Shown here: in pieces, positions 53,802 through 64,000 of the stretch
How the letters are laid out: each line of letters begins with the position of its first letter
Numbering within the stretch: position 1 is the stretch's first letter
Source of the DNA: Tillandsia leiboldiana
Lineage: Eukaryota; Streptophyta; Magnoliopsida; Poales; Bromeliaceae
Length of the DNA stretch: 64,000 nucleotides
NCBI GenBank assembly: GCA_029204045.2
Contig: CM055066.1
Span: 22,610,120-22,674,119 of the forward strand
Reading direction: 5' to 3'
Notes under the pieces: model-generated
What the model was told of the DNA's origin: nothing
Seen by the model: the letters and a program-made list of their open reading frames with translations, nothing else
Databases searched by the model: none
Translations under genes and position numbers: made by a program

Positions 53802-54788
53802 ACAAGTATATCCAAATCGAGTATTTATACATCTCGTTCCGACACCTGTAGGCCAAGATATGGTCGTTTCATCGCGGTAAGCCAAAATATCCACCATTCG
53901 CAAATCTGCAAAAAATAGTCACGGAAAAGCTTAAATATCACCTTCGAAACGACCTCAGAAAAATCCGATAAAAATACGGGCGCGTTCCTCTCGAAGCGTA
54001 GATATCGATCGAGTCCTCAAACGCCCCGTTCTGATGCCCGTAGGCCGAGAAATCCCAACATTACTCCACCGCCGTCCCATACCTCGCAATAGTACAAAGG
54101 GTCACAAAAACACCTCAAAAACACCACCAAAGACTCGAAACGGACCAAAGTGATCAACACGGAAATCGAAGGTGTACCTCTCATGAACCCGCTGCCGTGA
54201 AAATCAGCCTAAAATTCCATCGGGGTAGCTCAGGGGGTCTCGTGAACTGAAAAGCGACGGTAGAATCCAAAATCGAAGGAGCGTCGAAGTGCGCCGCCTC
54301 GCAGAAAACGCCGCGGCCTCCAAAAATCCCGGGAATCCTCCACAGGATGCAGCACTGGTTGGAGAAGAAATCTCCTATGGAAGTCTTTGGGAGAATCCGG
54401 CCAAAAAATCAGGAAAGGAGCTATGCTGGGCCTATTTTTAGGACGAGCCCAAGAAATCGAATAATACCGAATTTGTCCCGAGATTCAGGCGCTCGGACCT
54501 CAATCAGGCGCCCGAATCCCCCGCAAGGCTCCCCGCGAGGAGCGCTCGAAACCGCCTCCTCGTGCCACGTCGCCAAAAACAGGCAACAGCCAAACCACCG
54601 CCTCACGCCGCGCCGCGTGGCCCGCCGCGAGCGCTGACGTGTGGCGTGCCCACGCGCGGGAACCACGCGTCAACGCGCCGGGAGTCGCGCCCACGTGCGC
54701 CCACGCCGCGCCGCCTGCTCCCTGCCACGCACTTTTCCCGAGGCGCCAACCCTCTGCTCCATGGACCGCGCTTGATGCGCCAGCCACC
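53802..54788 (-). mobile_element. Family-X LTR, minus strand, left piece
   Basis: Its reverse complement matches 55733-56276 closely ('ggcggcgcacttcgacgctc', 'ttcgatttccgtgttgatca', 'ggcctacaggtgtcgga'). It continues across the solo X LTR at 63322. The copia-2 LTR adjoins at 53801, so copia-2 may have inserted here. Noncoding; 54500-54780 is CpG-rich. Confidence 0.8.
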
Positions 54789-54793
54789 CAGCC
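54789..54793. other. Target-site duplication CAGCC, left of solo X LTR
   Basis: Repeated at 63317-63321. Confidence 0.75.
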
Positions 54794-55632
54794 TATGATG
54801 ACCCGGGCCTCCACAGAACTTTTGCAGTGTGTCTGGCAACTTCTGGAGGCCTTTGCCATGTTTTAGAGGTGTTTGTGCGCGACTCGGACCCAAGATTTGG
54901 ACCCAGTGTGGAAAACGGGAGCAAATTATCCTAACCGGATGCCTTTGATAAATTTTAGAAGTGGAATTGGGCAAAACGGACATCGAATTTGGACTCAGCG
55001 TGTGAAAACGATGGAAACAGACTATTTACTTGTATTTTTTCGAAGCCCGGATGCCCAAACACGGATTTTGAGGCATGGGCATTGTTTCGGCAACCGGGGC
55101 AGCGCCGGCGGCGACGGGCAGCTGCTCGGGCAGAGGCGCGGGCCGCTCGGTCCACTGGGCGAGGCGTGCACCGGGGTTTGGACGCGTGGCGGCTCCCGGT
55201 TGGCCGGCGCAACAGGCACGGTCCACGGGGTCGCGCGGCTGGGTGCATGGACCGAGGCGGGGCCACGTGGCAGCCCCGGGTTGGCCGGTCCATGTGCGCT
55301 CGGTCCACACGCGGAGCAGGGCAGGCAGGCAGGTGGTCGGGGCAGGTGGCCGTACAGCGCGGGGCAGGCGGGCGCGTCGTGAGCATGCCACGTGTCGCGC
55401 AGCGGTTGGCTGGCGCCAACCGCCAGCATGCGTGGGTGTGCCACGCGGCGCGGCCCGGTTGGCCGGCGCCGCTGTTTGCTGTTGTGGGGCGACGTGGCGC
55501 TTCCTGGATGATCCGGGCGCTGGATGGACGGCTCCGATCGGGCGCTTTTGGAGGTACTGTAGCCGCCCGAATGTTTTCGGGCGCCCGAAACCAAGGATAT
55601 GGATGGAATTACCTGGTTTGTTCTGTTTTGGT

Positions 55633-55640
55633 TATATATA
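55633..55640 (+). promoter_or_regulatory. TATA box of solo X LTR
   Basis: TATATATA in GGTTATATATAGCCCCC. The inverted X copy has a weaker CCTAAAAATAGG at the matching place (~54430). Confidence 0.65.
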
Positions 55641-57876
55641 GCCCCCTTTGACCATTCTTTTGGGCCTTTTTTCGAGCTTCACTCCGACAGAGCCCTGAAG
55701 CAAACTTGTTCTTCATCTTGTGCTGCATCTCTTGAAGGATTCCCGGAATTTTTGTAGGCCGCGGCATTGGCGTTTTCTGCGACGCGGCGCACTTCGACGC
55801 TCCTTCGATTTTGGCTTCTACCGTTGCATTTCAGTCCGTGAGACCCCTTGGACTACCCAATGGACTTTTGAGCTGATTTTCACGGTAGCACGTTCATGAG
55901 AGGTACGCCTTCGATTTCCGTGTTGATCACTTCGCCTCATTTTGGGTTTTTGGAAGGGTTCCCGAGGTATCTTTTGACCCCTTGAACCGTTGCGAGGTAT
56001 TGGATAGCGGTAGAGTATTGTTGGGATTTCTCGGCCTTCGGGCATCGGAACGAGACGTATAAGGACTCAATCGACATCTACGCTTCGAGAGGAACGCACC
56101 CGTATTTTTATCGGGATTTTTGGAGGACTCTTCGAAGGTGATATTTAATCTTCTTCGTGACTGATTTCCGCAGACTTGTGACTGTGAGAGAATTTGGCTT
56201 ACCGCGATGTTTTAGGCGTATCTTGGCCTACAGGTGTCGGAATGAGGAGTTTAAATACTCGATTTGCATCTACTTGTCGTGAGGATCGCAATCGTAATTT
56301 TTTTGGATTTTTTGGAGGACTGCACGCAGGTGAAAATCCCCTTTTCTGTGCTGGCTTGCATAACAGCAAATACTGTTTAGGGTATTGATTGTGTTGTTGG
56401 CTGTGATGTTGGTTTGAGCAGAGGCTTGTGCAACCGAGTACCAAGGGTGCAGTTTCGGCGGTTTTCGTTTGTGGTGACGGCGCACTTCACCGACTTCGGC
56501 TTTGTCTGCGGAAAGCGTTTCAGGTGGGTTGCTTCGTCTCCAGAATCGGTGGACGGTTCTCTAATTCTATTTGTTAGAACGCATGCATGTTTAGTGTACT
56601 AATATGTCGTTGAGAGGTGAGCTTGGTAAATGGTATTTGTTTGAGGAATTGCAAGATATGATATTCATGTTATGCCTGATGAAACTTGCAAGATTTAGAT
56701 ATCCATGATTATGATCAATGAAAGCTCACATAAGGGAAGCATTACTCTATGTGATTGATAGCATGCACAATTTAATGTACAACCTATACGATTGAGATGT
56801 AAGCCCAAGAATGATATAGTTCATGTGGATTAAGGCTTACATGATCTATTGTACATGTTGGGTACCTTCGAGATATTATATATATTTAATGGTTGTATTC
56901 ACTTATGCTAGTTGAGAGCATGTTTAGGGAGATGAGGCTTATTTTGATTGATTTTGGTGATCATATCTGTTAATGTTCCCTGCTTATGATTCAGTTTATT
57001 TAAATGCTATTATTGGAACTTGACCTAGCACCCCGTCATATGATGCATGTTGAAACCAAACTAGTAGAGAACCTTCACTTGGGCTAGGTTCTTTTATGCT
57101 TTAGACATCCCACACTTTGCATCTTTTCCTGGACATAGATTTTCCTCGCCGGGGTAGTGGGCAGAGTGGTCAAGTTACAGTGGGACATTGTTGCACTCGT
57201 GCCTGGGGGCTGAGTGGAGTCTGGTAGCTGAGATTAGACCTGTGCTAGTGTTGTTGGGAGCCGTTTGGGTAGACGGTGGTCCCGGGCCGTCGAGTATCTT
57301 CCGGTCAGTGTCGTTGCGAACCGTTAGGGTTGACGGTGGTCCCGGGTCGTTGAGTGTTGTCCGACCAGTTTTGTTAGCCCTGAGTTTTGGGTCGATTCTG
57401 GCTGTGGAGTATCTCCAGCCTGTGTGTTTAGCGCCACGAGTTGGTTGAGTTCGTTAGTGTCTCGAGATTCGTGAGAACTGTTTAGCTGAGTCGTTGAGAG
57501 TACTCCGACCTCGTGTGAGATGTTTGAGGATCCTGAGTCCTTCCGTTTTGAGAGTGAGCGTGGATTTTGACTACAGCCTGCATGAGCCACCTTGAGCTCG
57601 ACAGAGATGCGCGGATACCTTTTTCCTCGGTGGGGTCGCGCCCCTCGAGTGCCCCATCCGGAGTGGGCCTATTACTTTCGTATCGCGACATGTTGATGTG
57701 TCCCTCTGGCTGGGCCTTCTTTAGGCAGTCACGGACGCAGTCCTTCTAGCTGGGCCAGTTTTGGCAGTCACGGATGCCCTACGTAAGTCTAGTCCTCCGT
57801 GGATGTACTGGCAGTAGGTAGGCGCAGGCTTGACTGGACCCTATGAGGTAGTCAGTTTGATTGGGTCGATTGAGCA

Positions 57877-57881
57877 CCTTG
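57877..57881. other. Target-site duplication CCTTG, left of solo Y LTR
   Basis: Repeated at 62583-62587. The X LTR at 1-60 shows the empty site ('gagcacctcgtgtgcgag'). Confidence 0.92.
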
Positions 57882-59424
57882 TGTAGTGAACCGGAATTTT
57901 GGTATATAAATAAAAGTAAATAAAATGGTATGAAATGCTATTTTATTGAATTTATAGAAATAAAGGATGACCTAGAAACGAATTAGGCCCAAATCGGGAT
58001 TAGAATGTGAGATCTTGAATCTTACATGAGAAAGTGGGCCCAGATTGTAAGTGGAAAATTCACAGTTTCAAAAAATTCCGAGAAAATTACGGGAGCTCCG
58101 TAAATGTGTTTTTAAGGCCACAGTAAAAGTTTCGCGTTGATCGGACACCCGGATAGAGAGAATGGGCTCCGCCAGTGAATTCAAATATAGTGGGACTTTT
58201 GGTAACCCAAAGAGGGTCCAAACTGAAAAGTTTAAGTACTAGGAGGTAAATTAAGTTAAACTGTGGCTGCCCGTCAAATTTGAGCGAAAACGGGCGAGAA
58301 ACAGGCAAGAACGGACGAAAACGGGCGAAACTGGGCTTGGGCCCAAGTTTCGGGCGCCCGGAAAGTACTGTAGCAAACCCGGTTTTCGGGGCTGCAGCGA
58401 ACCGGGCTGCACTGTAGCGAACCCAGTTCACTATAGCAGCCCGGTCCGGACTTCGATGCGCCCGAAAATTACTGTAGCGCGCCCAAAAGTTACTGTTGGC
58501 ACGGATCCCGAGGCAGTGGCATGGATCCCGAGGTAGTTGGCACGGATCCCGAGGCGGCGGGCATGAATCCCGAGGCAGCGGGCGCGAATCCCGAGGCACG
58601 GGCACGAATCCCGAGGCAAGTTTTCGAGCGCGGCCCGAGGCGCGCGTGGTAGGTGGGGAGCGCCACGTGGCGCTTCCTCATTGGTCGCCATGACCGAGGG
58701 AGCGGGGGCGCGTCGGGAACCCGCGCGGGCACTGGCGCGGTGTCAGCGGGCAGGGCCACGTGTCGGCCCCCCATTGGACGGTCAGCGCGATGTGACGCGC
58801 TGACGGGACAAGACGCAACTACCACAGGCGTCGGTGCGGTCCACGTGGCGGCCAACGATTGGCCGCCGCTGTTCGGTGGTCGCGGTGCACGGGTCTTTGT
58901 ACATGTGTCGCCTCCTGGTTGGCCGCCGTGTGTGACGTGGAGCCACGCTGGCGCGGCATGGGCGCGTGGACCGGCGATGGGACAGTTACTGTAGCCGCCC
59001 GAAAACTTTCGGGCGCCCGAAAGGGTGCGCCCGAAAGTTCGGGCTTGGCCTATTTAGGCCCGAATGACTCCTTTTTTCTCCTTTTTCTCCCTGTTGGCTT
59101 CACCCGAGCGTACCAGGAGGGGAACCGGGCGATTTCGCCCGAGGTTTTCGAGAGCGCACGAGCGCGCCGTGGACTCCGTGGAGCGCGCAAGATGTACCAA
59201 AGAGCCTATTGGAGGCAATGGACGGCACGGCGTTGTCGAGGTAGGCCCCGTGTGTCATTTTTTGCGGTATTTTTGGCATAGTTTGAAGTTTCCTTTTGGA
59301 TTTTGGATTTGACCCCTTTGCCCACGTGCATGTTAGGGACCCAACTTTTCTGTGCCATTTTACTGCGCGAGTTTCGCGGGCGTTTTAGACGCGCCTCGTT
59401 TTACGTGCCGTTCGTGGGAGACAT

Positions 59425-60050
59425 GCACCGTTTTGCATGCAGATTCGACAAATCCGCGCAGTTTTGGACCCAAACTCGTAAATCGTGCACCGTTTTGTGT
59501 GCAACGTTGAGAAAAGAACCTGCACCGTTTTGCGTGCTAATGCGAGGTATGTGCTCCGTTTTGCGTGCAGGTTGGACTAACGGGCACCGTTTTGCGTGCA
59601 GACTCTAATAATGCATCTCGTTTTACATGCAGGGCCAGAAAATATGCACCGTTTTGCGTGCAACCCTACAGTAGAGTGTGCACCGTTTTGCGTGCCAATA
59701 CGGGGTATGTGCTCCGTTTTGCGTGCGGGTTGGGCCAATGCGCGCAGTTTCACGTGTAGAATCTAATGGTTTGCATCATTTTTCGTGCAGGGCTAGAGAA
59801 AAATCTGCACCGTTTTGCGTGCAACCCTATAGTCGGACGTGCACCGTTTTGCGTGCAGATTCGAGGTACGTGCACTGTTTCGCATGCAGTTCGTGTTGTC
59901 GCGCACAGTTTTGCGTGCCGACCCTTATACGTGCATCGTTTCTCGTGCTGGGTCAGAAAAGATGTGCACCATTTTGCGTGCAACCTTAAGAGAAGCATGC
60001 TCCGTTTTACGCGCAAACTCGAGGGATGTGCACCGTTTTGCGTGCAAGCT
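59425..60050 (+). repeat. Array of ~20 CACCGTTTTGCGTGCA motifs
   Basis: About 20 copies, variably mutated (CTCCGTTTTGCG, CATCGTTTCTCG), at ~32-bp spacing. Larger units of five motifs (~160 bp) can be followed, e.g. the CTCCGTTTTGCGTGC(A/G)GGTTGG copies near 59552 and 59711. Frames stay partly open because stops are rare. There is no uniform spacer, so it is not a CRISPR array. Confidence 0.85.
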
Positions 60051-60599
60051 CGAGGAAACAAGTGGAATCGCGCGGAGACCAATTGCAAGTGTCTACAAGC
60101 AATTGGGTGCATCACAAGGTGGGGAATTCTGCCGAAATTGGGTGACCTCTCCCCTTGCTCCCTTGCTTTTCGATTCGAAGCATGATAGTAGCCTGTTAGA
60201 GGCGTTAGGTAATTATGATATTGATTGCCTGTATAGATGGATTCAGATGAAAAAGAGCAACTGTTGGTTGCCAGAGATAGGGGAATAGTTGTGCATGTGG
60301 AAAGAGACACAGAGGAAACGTGCAACTGTTGGTTGCCTAACATATATGATGAATATGCATGCGTAGAGATAATTATTATTTTATGAATGAGATGAAAATA
60401 ATTGCATGCATGAAAATGATTAGCTATTCATGATTATGAGTATGTTAGGGTTATAACCCTAGGAATCACGTGACATAAGGGAACAACAGTTGTTGGTAGT
60501 AAGACTAGGAGAAAACCTAGTATAGGGGTTTGACGAGTGACATCAACTTAGGAGTTATCCTAGGGAGGACGAGTGGCATGCCTTAGGTGACAACCTAAG

Positions 60600-60850
60600 G
60601 ACACTGGATAGAGTGATCAACATAGAGTCAGAGAACTCTAGGATGTATATGACATGGAACATAGGTAAAGAGAACCTAAGGTGAACTAGTGATCAGCATA
60701 GAGTCAAGGAACTCTAGGACAAGTATGACATGGAACTTAGGTAAAGAGAACCTAAGATGAACTAGTGGTCAGCATAGAGTTAAGGAACTCTAGGACAAGT
60801 ATGACATAGAACTTAGGTAAAGGGAACCTAAGTTGAGCTAGAAGAGTTTA
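60600..60850 (+). repeat. ~80 bp tandem repeat in solo Y LTR
   Basis: Three copies of a unit containing 'gacatggaacttaggtaaag', 'gaacctaag' and 'ggaactctaggacaagtat'. Related GAGT(C/T)AAG..AACTCTAGG motifs recur to ~61020. Confidence 0.8.
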
Positions 60851-62582
60851 AACTCACAGACAGAAAAATAGAGTCAAGTTGACTCTAGGATTCAGTAAGG
60901 AATCAAGAGAATGGAAAAATGGATCAAGTGTGGAGACATGAAAGGGAAAACAGGAAATTAGAGTCGATGTAACTCTAAGTTAATAGTGGAATAGGAAAAT
61001 AGAGTTAAGTTAACTCTAGGATTCAATGAGGAATCAGGAAAGTGGGATAAGATCCCAAGGTTAAAGAGTTGATCAAATATAACCCTAGAAAGTCATAGGG
61101 TGTCTGGGCAAATGGACAATCACTTTAACTTCAATTTGAGTTAAATAAATGAAGGTGAAATGTTTAAGAGTCCAGGAGACTCTCTAATTATCCTTATGGC
61201 AAGACCTAGGATAAGAGGTAATAAATGCAAAAGGTAAAGTTTAATAGCAAGCTAAAAGCGGCTAAAAGAGCATATTGAGAATGTAAATGGCGCCTTCGAA
61301 TTTGAGACTCGTCATTGTGGAGCAGGACTCCCTGGGCAGTGACTCGTCGGACGAGGTACTTTCGAAAGGCTAAAAGTGAAAGTAAAGAGCTAAATGCTTA
61401 AACAAAGAGATTGCCAGTGGCAGAAAGGGAGCTACAAGCTCGTATAAGACAGAAAAGCAAATGTTAAGAGCAAAGAGGCCAAGTGCTAAAGTAAAAGAGA
61501 AAAGAAAAGAGAAAGAAAAGAGAAAGAAAAGAAAAGAAAAAGATAAAATGGACGTACCTCCGGGGGCGAACGTACAACTGTCGGAGTTGGACAGGGTCCC
61601 TCTCCCGGGCAGCGACCCGTATGACAGGTTCTAGAGTACTCTTGTCAGAGTTGGGCAGTGACCCTATCGGGCAGTGTCCCGTATGACAAGTCCCCCCGGC
61701 AGGACGGGGTAACACTTGCGAGTGTTATCGGCAACCTTAGAAATCTTATCTGATGGTAGCAGGACTACCGGGCTGGGGCCCGTTGGATAAGAATTTCTGA
61801 GGGTTAACTTAAATTAAACCACCATAGGGTAAAGAATAAGAAGAACAGAGAGTGGCCAAGGTGGCCGGGTTAGGGTAACCCAGTATACAGCGGCTTAGTG
61901 GCCGAGTTGGTGGTTAGTTGCCTAGTGTGGCTAGACAGAGTAGTGATGGATTGGTGAGTATACACAGATAGTGTAGTGGCCAGTATATACATAGTAGCAT
62001 TATGATATTGAGGATTTTAATTTCCTAGCACTATTATTATTTCTTCCATTGGACCAAGTGGTGTATGACACTTTATCTCGGTGGTTGAACCCACTGGGAA
62101 CTATGTCGTAGTTCTCACACCCCTTGGGTGACTCCCCCCCACAGGTTCAGGTATGGAAGCAGCGATCGCGACGGTTCAGAGGCAGACGGCGAGGTATGCG
62201 ACAGGGGCAAGGGCCCAGCAGCATAGGGACCTAAAGGGTCTAGCAGAGGTATCCCATTTTTATATTTCTTGAGTGAACCTTGTATGGTGAGGAAATTATG
62301 TAAAAGAATTGTAATAATTTATATTGCAAGTTCAGAAATGTAAAGTGTAATAAAGTAAGGCATGGTTCACTCTTGTATGCTTTCATTTCCGCATTAACTG
62401 TAGTTATTAAATGAAAGTTTTAATTTGTAGTGATTTTTAGTACTCTGGTATTGAGCTTCCGCATACACTTGTTGTGTTATTATGGATGTTACCGTTCCTT
62501 TCGGGTAGGAAAAGGTCTTACCCGATTGGCGGGTCTGTAGGCGTGCCCGAACCGTACAAATTGGCGGACTCGGGGCGTGACA

Positions 62583-62587
62583 CCTTG
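62583..62587. other. Target-site duplication CCTTG, right of solo Y LTR
   Basis: Second copy of 57877-57881. Confidence 0.92.
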
Positions 62588-62760
62588 GGTGCGAGTAGTT
62601 GCATATCTTTTCATCTGTATCACCCATTGAGCATTTAGATAGAGGCATGGTAGCTATAGAGTATCTCCAGCTTTTATTATTCAGTTTTTATTGCATTGTT
62701 ATCTTATGCCTCTAGTAGACTTAGTGGGAAGACCGTTGGGCTTGGTGGCGGTACCCACTA

Positions 62761-62839
62761 AGAACTACGTGTTGATGTAGTTCTCACACCCGTTGGGGGT
62801 TCTCCCCCTTCTTTTTCTTTCCTCTCATTTGTTTTGCAG
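62761..62839 (+). promoter_or_regulatory. Twin hairpin and acceptor-like GCAG (solo X LTR)
   Basis: AGAACTAC (62761-62768) pairs with GTAGTTCT (62777-62784). GGGGG-TTCT-CCCCC (62795-62808) follows, then TTTGTTTTGCAG ending at 62839. Confidence 0.58.
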
Positions 62840-63321
62840 AGTCATCTATGGTAGATGCTGATTCTGTTGTTGCTGTTCGAGGCGAGGGAGTCGCGAGCTA
62901 GATCCCTACCTGTCGTTGGAGAGTAGTTGTACCCCCACATTAGTGATTTGTAGTACAGTCAGTAAATTAGTTTTATTTTGCTTTTGAGAGATTATTGTAT
63001 TGTGAGGATCTGACTTGTACTGAGAGCCTGTACACTGATGTATTATTTCGGTTTACCTCCCTTTTGAGTTCTGGGTTATTGTATTTGAGGATATTGTATG
63101 ATTATCACTTATGGGAGATATATATTGCATCATTATTTTCAGTTGTACAGATGGTTGGTTTTGAGTTTTACAGCAGTTTTATTTTACAGCTCTGATATTT
63201 GTTTATCTGTAGTAGTTTTTCTTTCCAGGTTGGACACTTCGCCTATGCGAGGTTTTCGTATAGGCGGAGGATCTGTTGGCGAGCCCGGTTCGCAGTTTTG
63301 ACCCCGGGGCATGACACAGCC

Positions 63322-64000
63322 GCTGCCACGCGTCCGAAGCGGGCCAACGGGAAGCTGCCACGTGGCACTCCGCCCCCGCTGCGCCGCGCCTGCCCGAGCT
63401 CCTGCACGCGCGCCTGCCCGGCCCGCTCGCCTTCTCCCGTGGGCCGGGCCGACTGCGCTGCGCCTTCTGCTCTGCCACGTGGCGTACGGTGCCAATCGGA
63501 AGCCGCCACGTGGCACACCCTCGGTCCACCGGCTCACCGTGCACCCGAAAACACAAGAAATCTTCTGGGTGCGGGCGTCCGGACTCAGAAAAATAAAACC
63601 ATGTAGTCGATTTCCATCGTTTTTCCGTGCTGAATCCAAATCTAATGTCCTTTTCGTGCAAAACCACTTCTAAAATTCGACGAGGGCATCCAAATGCACT
63701 CGTGATCCATTTTACACACTGAGTCCATCACTTGTGTCCAATTTGCACAAAAACACTGCGGACACACCACATAGGCCTCTGGAAGTTGCTGATCCAACAG
63801 TAATCCTTTTGCGGGGATTCGGGTCTCCACATGCATCCTTATAAAACGGGCTCACGGGTCGTATAGACCACTCTACCGGTAAAGAACACCATTGTGTGGG
63901 ATTGGTCCACTGGTGTACGTGAAGATGTCCAACTGGTGCATGGCGATCTCAATGCTCAAGCTCGCGGTCAAAAGACCGAAAATACGGCGAACAGCCGAGA
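63322..64000 (-). mobile_element. Family-X LTR, minus strand, right piece
   Basis: Continues 53802-54788 after the solo X insertion. Its reverse complement matches 54825-55260 (e.g. 'gaattttagaagtgg', 'tttggatgcc'). It runs off the window. Noncoding and GC-rich to ~63540. Confidence 0.75.

Larger units (their letters stand above)
57882..62582 (+). mobile_element. Solo family-Y LTR, 4.7 kb
   Basis: TGTAGTGAACCGG to CGGGGCGTGACA between CCTTG duplications, 4,701 bp. No PBS, PPT or coding domain was found, so it is best read as a solo LTR left by LTR-LTR recombination. It holds a CpG-rich zone (58650-59000), a TATA-like CCTATTTAGG (59049), a donor-like GAG|GTAGGC (GT ~59240), two repeat arrays, a purine-rich tract (61490-61545) and the conserved hairpin (62096-62116). 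Confidence 0.85.
54794..63316 (+). mobile_element. Solo family-X LTR, split by solo Y LTR
   Basis: TATGATGACCCGG at 54794 looks like a G-to-A change of the usual TGT..T..CCGG start; the end is CCGGGGCATGACA at 63316. CAGCC duplications flank it, with no internal domain. Without the Y insertion it is about 3.8 kb. It contains a CpG-rich zone (55100-55500), a TATA box (55633-55640), a donor-like AG|GTACGC (GT at 55903), duplicated ~68 and ~45 bp segments near 57240-57370 and 57705-57780, and the twin hairpin plus GCAG at 62761-62839. No supported ORF. Confidence 0.8.

Noticed and set aside
59303..60343. Cys/Arg-rich ORFs in the CACCGTTTTGCGTGCA array, reminiscent of small secreted proteins
   Set aside because: Three frames and both strands stay open through the repeat. 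No signal peptide, and the region is inside a solo LTR.
57882..62582. Complete short retrotransposon or Helitron instead of a solo LTR
   Set aside because: Five-base target duplication, TG...CA tips and the family-specific LTR ends fit an LTR. No internal direct LTR pair, PBS or hairpin-CTRR end was found.
1..64000. tRNA, rRNA, host protein-coding genes, centromeric satellite
   Set aside because: None recognised by eye. tRNA-like matches are limited to 11-12 base primer-binding sites, and no long uniform satellite is present.

Overview
The window is plant nuclear DNA, most likely from a flowering plant with a large, repeat-rich genome. It consists almost entirely of LTR retrotransposons nested inside one another. 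Every primer-binding site found matches the plant initiator-tRNA-Met type (TGGTATCAGAG). The coding sequences are Ty3/gypsy chromoviruses (Tekay/Del-like, with a C-terminal chromodomain) and Ty1/copia elements (SIRE/Maximus-like gag and pol). I recognise no host gene, tRNA, rRNA, CRISPR array or bacterial feature. The species cannot be named from this sequence.

Layout. 1-774 is the end of a long LTR (family X). 775-2709 is a fragment of a second long LTR family (the LARD family), minus strand. 2710-3713 is the 3' end of a minus-strand copia element (copia-1). Copia-1 is interrupted by gypsy-B (3714 onward: 5' LTR, broken gag-pol, start of the 3' LTR) and then by a 100-N gap (12858-12957). Copia-1 gag, PBS and 5' LTR follow (12958-16080). 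16081-18622 is another X LTR fragment. 18623-25332 plus 30214-30470 is a second copia (copia-2, minus), interrupted by a truncated gypsy-C (25333-30208). 30471-52620 is a non-autonomous LARD-like element with about 3.7 kb LTRs, arranged as LTR, internal, LTR, internal. Its second LTR carries a nearly intact gypsy-D (40251-50746). 52621-53801 is the truncated 5' LTR of copia-2. 53802-64000 is a minus-strand X LTR. It is split by a plus-strand solo X LTR (54794-63316), which is itself split by a 4.7 kb solo LTR of a further family Y (57882-62582).

Target-site duplications fix the nesting in four places: CACAT for gypsy-C, CCTCG for gypsy-D, CAGCC for solo X and CCTTG for solo Y. The two copia copies act as empty-site references for each other.

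How the parts relate. Gypsy-D is the only element near autonomy; one frameshift in gag and one in-frame TAG in pol are the only lesions seen. The LARD element has no pol. It shares with the gypsy elements the PBS type, the LTR tips (TGT...CCGG and CCGGGGCGTGACA) and a hairpin with an AGGA loop next to the polypurine tract, so it may be mobilised by a Tekay-type partner. The most interesting signals are regulatory or structural: a palindrome array in the copia U3 that changed in concert between copies, covarying hairpins in the LTRs, out-of-phase tandem repeats inside the LARD, an insertion with two U5-type ends, and a scaffold gap much smaller than the sequence it must hide.
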